A stretch of 64,000 nucleotides of DNA from JBJEFI01 sp051873875. GTDB taxonomy: Bacteria; Bacillota; Bacilli; Bacillales; Bacillaceae_G. The stretch lies in the NCBI GenBank assembly GCA_051873875.1, contig JBJEFI010000002.1:1-64000 (forward strand), written 5' to 3'. Below, one piece after another: positions 59,481 to 64,000 of this stretch. The notes under the pieces are model-generated. The model ran no database searches, was not told the DNA's origin, and worked only from the letters and a program-made list of their open reading frames with translations. The position numbers and the translations under genes were made by a program. Within the stretch, counting starts at the first letter, position 1. Each line of letters opens with the position of its first letter.

Positions 59481-60671
59481 TTATCTTCTTGCCATCATAC
59501 GAGCTTTTTGCGTATTTGGAAAGTTAAGTTTGACAAAGCTGCCTAAAGCTTCTAATCCATATACTTTTAATAAACGAGCAGCGGCTTTGTCTGCTTGTAA
59601 ATTTACCCCACGAGGAAGTTTGAAACCAGCAATTTCTGTTAATTTTTCTAATGTACGCAAGTAAGAATAACGAGCGATTGCAGATGCACATGCAGTAGCA
59701 ATATGTGCTGTTTCTGCTTTCGGTTTGAAATAAACATTATCTTTAATTACTTCTTTTTCTTGCTCTAAGTATTGGAAATAGGTGTTTCCTTCTACGAATT
59801 GATCAATAAGAATACCGTCGACTGGTTGACCCTCTATTTTTTCAATGACTTTGCGGATTGCTTGATTGTGTAAACGGGCTTTTAATGCACCAATTGACAT
59901 TCCGCTCTCTAAATACTCATTGTATTTTTCGTTTGAGATATTTACAGCCACGTATTCAACTGCAGAAATAACTTTTTTAGCAATTTCTACAATTTGTTTA
60001 TCGTTCATTCCTTTTGTTTCCATTAGACCAAGTTTCATTAGCATAGAAACTTTATCTCTTGGAACATATACTGCAACCACACATAATGGACCGAAATAAT
60101 CACTACTTCCGACTTCATAAGATCCGATTAAATCTAGGCTGGCAACTCTGTGTGGAGGAGCATATGGATTTACATCCGCTTGTTTTTCGATTGGTTTTTT
60201 TGTTGGAAGGATTTCTTCTTTTGTTTCTATAACAGGTGTTTCTACAGCAGGTGTAGGAATAGCTGGTTGTGTAATTGTTTCCTCTTTTACGTCTGTTTTT
60301 GGTTTTTCAACTGTTTTTACCTCCTCCTTTATTGGAGGAGCAATAATTTCTGTTTGTTGCTCTACTTTTTCCGTTTTTTTCTCTTCTTGTATAATTGGCG
60401 TAGGAGGAGATACAGCTATATCTTTTTTAACTGACGTTGTTTCTTGTTTAAACGTAGGTACAACCTCTTTTTGAGACCACTGTGCAGCTTCTTCTGTTGC
60501 GCCATTTCCTAAAAATGTTACTCTTCCTGTTTGGTAGGCTGTAATAATACATGTCTCACCTAGCACACGGAAAAAAGCATTTTTAGGCGTTCTTGTTGTT
60601 AAATCTTTCTCATAGTGTGTCCTCATTTGGTTCAATGTATAATTATCGACTTGTATTGCAATATTAGCCAA
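59481..60671 (-). CDS. rnhC: RNase HIII, divergent: catalytic Asp replaced and long linker
   Basis: At 396 residues it is about 85 longer than usual RNase HIII. The N-terminal TBP-like substrate-binding domain (about 1-68) and the C-terminal RNase H fold (about 176-396) are clear (GSSDYFGPL, GILIDQF, FKPKAETAHIA, FPNTQKA). Between them is a low-complexity P/E/K/T/V linker (about 70-170). The canonical GSDEVGTGD reads GSYEVGSSD: the first residue of the DEDE active site is Y185, while E186, D290 and E320 remain. VKDSK is also changed to LMETK. RNA/DNA hybrid cleavage is therefore doubtful. Confidence 0.88.
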   Translation of the reverse strand: MANIAIQVDNYTLNQMRTHYEKDLTTRTPKNAFFRVLGETCIITAYQTGRVTFLGNGATEEAAQWSQKEVVPTFKQETTSVKKDIAVSPPTPIIQEEKKTEKVEQQTEIIAPPIKEEVKTVEKPKTDVKEETITQPAIPTPAVETPVIETKEEILPTKKPIEKQADVNPYAPPHRVASLDLIGSYEVGSSDYFGPLCVVAVYVPRDKVSMLMKLGLMETKGMNDKQIVEIAKKVISAVEYVAVNISNEKYNEYLESGMSIGALKARLHNQAIRKVIEKIEGQPVDGILIDQFVEGNTYFQYLEQEKEVIKDNVYFKPKAETAHIATACASAIARYSYLRTLEKLTEIAGFKLPRGVNLQADKAAARLLKVYGLEALGSFVKLNFPNTQKARMMARR

Positions 60672-61073
60672 TAGTATTCTCCCCTTTATTAATTATCTTC
60701 ATCTTTTTCGTCACAGTTTTCCATTATATCAAAAAAGAAGGCGATGTTGAAATATATTTTAAGACAACTTTTAATGTGCGGTTTCTCATCTAAAAATATG
60801 CAGAAGAAGAGCAAATAAAATGTTTATATCTCTGTGAGAAATCGGACAAAATAAAAGACAACGTTTATTAAAAAGAATTTTTCTTCCATGAATGAGTAGT
60901 TAAATGAATCAATTTTTCGATATTTCCCGAAATTTCAAAAGGAAAGTTTTTTCGTCAGTGAAGGCTAAATAAGCAATGATTATCAGTAGAATATGAGTTT
61001 CTACTTTCTTATGGGAATGCTTTGTGCTATGATAAAATTCAGTAGATTGTGTCGAAAAGAGGGATAGCTGAAG
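60672..61073. other. 402-bp intergenic region between divergent rnhC and zapA
   Basis: AT-rich and without an ORF of note. On the minus strand it holds the rnhC promoter described separately; on the plus strand TATGAT (61028-61033) is a possible zapA -10 but has no good -35. I see no repeat or strong hairpin. Confidence 0.6.
60723..60751 (-). promoter_or_regulatory. SigA-type promoter of rnhC
   Basis: On the reverse strand TTCAAC (60746-60751) and a perfect TATAAT (60723-60728) are 17 bp apart, 51 bp before the start codon. Confidence 0.6.
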
Positions 61074-61325
61074 ATGTCATATACACAAAAAAAACGGGTA
61101 ACAGTTGAGATTTATGGACAGCAATATGCAATTATTGGTGAAGAATCAGAGGCACATATCTTTGAAGTAGCAAAGTATGTGGATATGAAGATGAGAGAAA
61201 TAGGCCGAACTAATCCAACTTTAGATACAAACCGCTTAGCAGTTTTAACAGCTGTAAATGTGGTACATGAATACATAAAATTAAAGGAAGAGTACAAAAA
61301 GTTAAAAGAAAGCATAGAAGGTTAA
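61074..61325 (+). CDS. zapA: Cell division protein ZapA
   Basis: An 83-residue FtsZ-binding protein that bundles Z-ring filaments. The N-terminal strand segment RVTVEIYGQQYAI and the C-terminal dimer coiled coil (about 55-83, VHEYIKLKEEYKKLKES) are typical. GAGGGATAGC precedes the ATG. cvpA follows after 14 bp. Confidence 0.93.
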   Translation: MSYTQKKRVTVEIYGQQYAIIGEESEAHIFEVAKYVDMKMREIGRTNPTLDTNRLAVLTAVNVVHEYIKLKEEYKKLKESIEG

Positions 61326-61339
61326 GGGAACGGGAGAAT

Positions 61340-61864
61340 ATGTTAGATTTAGTTATTATTATTTTATTCGTAATTGCTTTTTTAATTGGGGTACGCCGAG
61401 GTTTCATTTTAGGAATTGTGCGATTAGTAAGTTATATTGTTGCATTTTTAGTTGCTAGTGCTTTCTATGATAAATTAACACCTACATTAGAGTTATGGAT
61501 TCCATATCCAATTCTTGGTGATATGGGTGCGTTACAATCAGTTTTAAATTTAGAGGGTGCTTTTTATAATGGGATTTCTTTCATTATCATCTTCTTTGCA
61601 ACAAAATTAGGGCTGTCATTGCTTGCATCTATGCTCGATTTTTTATTCCAATTACCGGTTTTAAAGCAAGTGAACCGCTGGGCAGGAGGAGCATTAGGCT
61701 TTTTAGAAATGTATTTGGTGTTATTTATTTTATTAAGCATTGCCATGCTATTACCAATACAAGACTTACAAACGTCATTACATAATGCATTTTTACCAAC
61801 TTTAATTGTAGAGCATACACCAATTATTGCTGCACAATTAAAAGATCTTTGGCTAAGTGCATAA
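61340..61864 (+). CDS. cvpA: CvpA-family membrane protein (YshB)
   Basis: A 174-residue protein with four membrane helices (about 3-20, 27-45, 73-95, 112-133). GVRRGFILGIVRLVSYIVAFL (in part) and VNRWAGGALGFLEMYL are the CvpA family signatures. E. coli CvpA was named for colicin V production; the Bacillus role is uncertain. GGGAACGGGAG precedes the ATG. Conserved zapA-cvpA-polX-mutS2 cluster. Confidence 0.9.
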   Translation: MLDLVIIILFVIAFLIGVRRGFILGIVRLVSYIVAFLVASAFYDKLTPTLELWIPYPILGDMGALQSVLNLEGAFYNGISFIIIFFATKLGLSLLASMLDFLFQLPVLKQVNRWAGGALGFLEMYLVLFILLSIAMLLPIQDLQTSLHNAFLPTLIVEHTPIIAAQLKDLWLSA

Positions 61865-61867
61865 AGT

Positions 61868-61897
61868 AGGCTTCTCTTGAATGACAAGAGGAGCCTT
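61868..61897 (+). terminator. Terminator after cvpA
   Basis: AGGCTTCTCTTG pairs with CAAGAGGAGCCT over ATGA, followed by a short T run. Partial read-through into polX is likely, since no promoter is seen in the 47 bp that follow. Confidence 0.75.
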
Positions 61898-61944
61898 TTC
61901 TAAATACATATAAGGAAATGTCATTAGCGATTAGGAGGGATAGA

Positions 61945-63657
61945 ATGGTAACGAAAAAGGATATAATTGGACTTCTTGAAACAATTGCTCTTTATATGGA
62001 GTTAAAGGGAGAAAATGCATTTAAAATTTCTGCTTTTCGAAAAGCGGCAAGCGCCCTTGAAAATGATGAACGGAGTTTAAAAGAAATAGAAGACTTTACA
62101 GCCATTTCTGGAATTGGAAAAGGAACAGCTGGTGTAATTGCGGAATTTATCGAGAGTGGACAGTCTGCTACATTAGAGCAATTAAAAGAAGAAATTCCAT
62201 CTGGTTTAATTCTGATATTAAAATTGCCCGGTTTAGGTGGAAAAAAAGTTGCCAAGTTGTATAAAGAATTACATGTTACAAATATAGATGAGTTAAAAAT
62301 AGCTTGTGAAGAAGGTAAGGTACAAGCATTGTCTGGATTCGGGAAAAAGACGGAAGAAAAAATCTTAGCAGCCATTGCGGAAGTTGGCTCACGCCCAGAA
62401 CGATTACCATTATCCTTCGTAATACCAATTGCCAAAGAAATAGAAGCACAACTTCAAGAAATGGATGGTATTGAGCGTTATTCAAAGGCAGGTAGCTTAC
62501 GTCGTTTACGTGAAACGGTAAAAGATTTAGATTTTATTATAGCCACAAATAATCCAATAAAAGTTGGCAAGCAACTATTGACACTAAAACATGTGAAAGA
62601 TGTAATTGCCAATGGTGAAACAAAGGTTTCTCTTACGTTAGCGTATGAATATGATATTTCTGTTGATTTTCGCTTAGTGAAACAAGAAGAGTTTATTACG
62701 ACCCTCCATCATTTTACTGGTTCAAAAGACCACAATGTTCGTATGCGCCAATTGGCAAAAGAACGTGGGGAGAAAATTAGTGAATATGGAGTAGAAAATG
62801 TAGAAACAGGTGAAGTGAAGACATTTGAAAGTGAGGAAGCTTTTTTTGCTCATTTTGATTTGCCATATATTCCACCTGAATTGCGAGAAGATGGAAGGGA
62901 AGTAGAACAGTTTCAAGCAGATTATCCCCTTATTTCTTTACAAGATATTCAAGGAGATTTACATATGCATACAACGTGGAGTGATGGTGCCCTTTCATTA
63001 GAGGAAATGATCGAGGCTTGTATTGAAAAAGGATATCGTTACATGGCTATTACTGATCATTCAAAATTTTTAAAAGTAGCAAATGGTTTAAATGAAGAAC
63101 GATTAGAAAAGCAAGGAGAAGAAATCCAGCGCTTACGAGAAAAATATCCAGAAATTACAATTTTAAGAGGGATTGAAATGGATATTTTACCAGATGCTAC
63201 TCTTGATTTTGAAGATGAGACATTAGAACAACTTGATTTTGTTATTGCTTCCATTCATTCTAGTTTTTCACAAGCTAGTGATGTCATTATGGAACGATTA
63301 ATAACCGCTTTGAAAAATAAACATGTACATATGATTGCTCATCCGACAGGACGCATTATTGGTGGGCGCCCTGGCTATGATGTAAACATAGAGATGTTAA
63401 TTCAATTGGCCAAAGAAACAAATACGATATTAGAGTTAAATGCCAATCCCCATCGCTTAGATTTAGAACCAAAACATCTAAAATTAGCACAAGAACAAGG
63501 GGTATTATTGGCAATTAATACAGATGCTCATCGTGAGGAAATGCTACACGATATGGAAATTGGTGTGGCGACAGCAAGAAAAGCATGGATAAAACGTGAC
63601 AATATCATTAATACATGGGATATTGACAGATTGATGGATTTTTTGAAGAAAAAGTAG
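61945..63657 (+). CDS. polX: DNA polymerase X with PHP exonuclease domain
   Basis: A 570-residue repair polymerase. The HhH 8-kDa domain (about 1-80, FRKAASALENDER, ISGIGKGTAGVIAEF) is followed by the PolX core with GSLRRLRETVKDLDFII (catalytic aspartates in KDLD), then a PHP 3'-5' exonuclease domain (about 335-570) with GDLHMHTTWSDG, ITDHSKFL, RGIEMDIL, SIHSSF, HPTGRIIGGRPG and NTDAH. AGGAGGGATAGA precedes ATG 61945, giving the family length. Confidence 0.94.
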   Translation: MVTKKDIIGLLETIALYMELKGENAFKISAFRKAASALENDERSLKEIEDFTAISGIGKGTAGVIAEFIESGQSATLEQLKEEIPSGLILILKLPGLGGKKVAKLYKELHVTNIDELKIACEEGKVQALSGFGKKTEEKILAAIAEVGSRPERLPLSFVIPIAKEIEAQLQEMDGIERYSKAGSLRRLRETVKDLDFIIATNNPIKVGKQLLTLKHVKDVIANGETKVSLTLAYEYDISVDFRLVKQEEFITTLHHFTGSKDHNVRMRQLAKERGEKISEYGVENVETGEVKTFESEEAFFAHFDLPYIPPELREDGREVEQFQADYPLISLQDIQGDLHMHTTWSDGALSLEEMIEACIEKGYRYMAITDHSKFLKVANGLNEERLEKQGEEIQRLREKYPEITILRGIEMDILPDATLDFEDETLEQLDFVIASIHSSFSQASDVIMERLITALKNKHVHMIAHPTGRIIGGRPGYDVNIEMLIQLAKETNTILELNANPHRLDLEPKHLKLAQEQGVLLAINTDAHREEMLHDMEIGVATARKAWIKRDNIINTWDIDRLMDFLKKK

Positions 63658-63669
63658 GAGGTACCTTCT

Positions 63670-64000
63670 TTGTTAGAAAAGACGCTACGAGTATTAGAAT
63701 ATGACAAAGTAAAAGAGAATTTAGGAAAATATGTTGCTTCTTCCTTAGGAAAAGAAAAGGTACGGTTATTACAACCTGTTACGACGTTAGAAGAAGTAGT
63801 TTATTTACAAGATAAAACAGATGAAGCGGCAAAGGTTATTCGCTTAAAAGGAAGAGTGCCACTTGGCGGAATTTTCGATATAAGAGCAAGTGCAAAGCGC
63901 TCTTTAATTGGTAGTGTGTTAAGTGCAATTGAATTATTGGATATCGCTTCAACAATTTATGGTGGGCGTCAATTAAAACGATTCCTTGAAGATATGATTG
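63670..64000 (+). CDS. mutS2: MutS2 endonuclease (N-terminal part, cut by window end)
   Basis: The first 110 codons of MutS2, which in Bacillus acts on recombination intermediates and collided ribosomes. The start TTG 63670 has AGGAGGTACC upstream, sharing the end of polX. The sequence MLEKTLRVLEYDKVKENL and IRLKGRVPLGGIFDIRAS are the MutS2 N-terminal pattern. It runs off the right edge in frame. Confidence 0.93.
   Translation, partial: MLEKTLRVLEYDKVKENLGKYVASSLGKEKVRLLQPVTTLEEVVYLQDKTDEAAKVIRLKGRVPLGGIFDIRASAKRSLIGSVLSAIELLDIASTIYGGRQLKRFLEDMI

Noticed and set aside
1..64000. CRISPR arrays, tRNA or rRNA genes, transposases, prophage genes
   Set aside because: Looked for on both strands; none could be supported.

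Overview
The window is AT-rich chromosomal DNA of a low-GC, endospore-forming member of the Bacillaceae. The gene order is the classic Bacillus block nrnA-dnaE-malic enzyme-accDA-pfkA-pyk-citZ-icd-mdh-phoPR-polA-mutM-ytaF-coaE-gapB-nrdR-dnaBI-ytxC-thrS-infC-rpmI-rplT-ysdC-sspI-ysgA-pheST-rnhC-zapA-cvpA-polX-mutS2. Several details point towards the Bacillus cereus side of the family: a FadR-type GntR gene between malic enzyme and accD, a MaoC-like gene between mdh and phoP, an M50 protease before infC, and a bcr1-like repeat after polA. The species cannot be fixed from sequence alone. The spore genes sspI, ytvI, ytxC and ytaF argue for sporulation. The sequence is a draft scaffold: two runs of exactly 100 N interrupt it (23141-23240 inside phoP and 50716-50815 beside padR), and the second is flanked by an exact 55-bp duplication that looks like unmerged contig ends.

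Layout. 1-5.2 kb: tail of a GNAT gene, pepQ, ytkL, ytoI, ytpI and nrnA. 5.3-25 kb: replication and central carbon metabolism (dnaE, malic enzyme, accD/accA, pfkA/pyk, citZ/icd/mdh), then the PhoP/PhoR phosphate two-component pair. 25-37 kb: polA, mutM, coaE, gapB with a CcpN-type operator, nrdR and the helicase loaders dnaB/dnaI, then a small minus-strand group (DUF3147 membrane protein, MarR regulator with a large palindromic operator, GNAT) and ytxC. 37-50 kb: translation genes with RNA-based control: T-box leaders before thrS and pheS, and an L20-type leader before infC, which starts at an ATT codon.

50-59.4 kb is the accessory part: a PadR/membrane-protein pair, a DUF3221-like anchored protein, an MFS exporter, an orphan zinc-binding lipoprotein behind two Zur boxes, and a tightly overlapping three-gene operon. 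That operon encodes a coiled-coil protein, an McrB-like AAA+ NTPase and a DUF2357/PD-(D/E)XK nuclease. It is the best candidate for a little-described system: a putative McrBC-type (methylation-dependent) defence module with an additional coiled-coil component. 59.4-64 kb returns to housekeeping (rnhC, zapA, cvpA, polX, start of mutS2). This RNase HIII is unusual: its first catalytic aspartate is a tyrosine, and it has a roughly 100-residue low-complexity linker.

No tRNA, rRNA, CRISPR array, prophage or transposase gene was seen.
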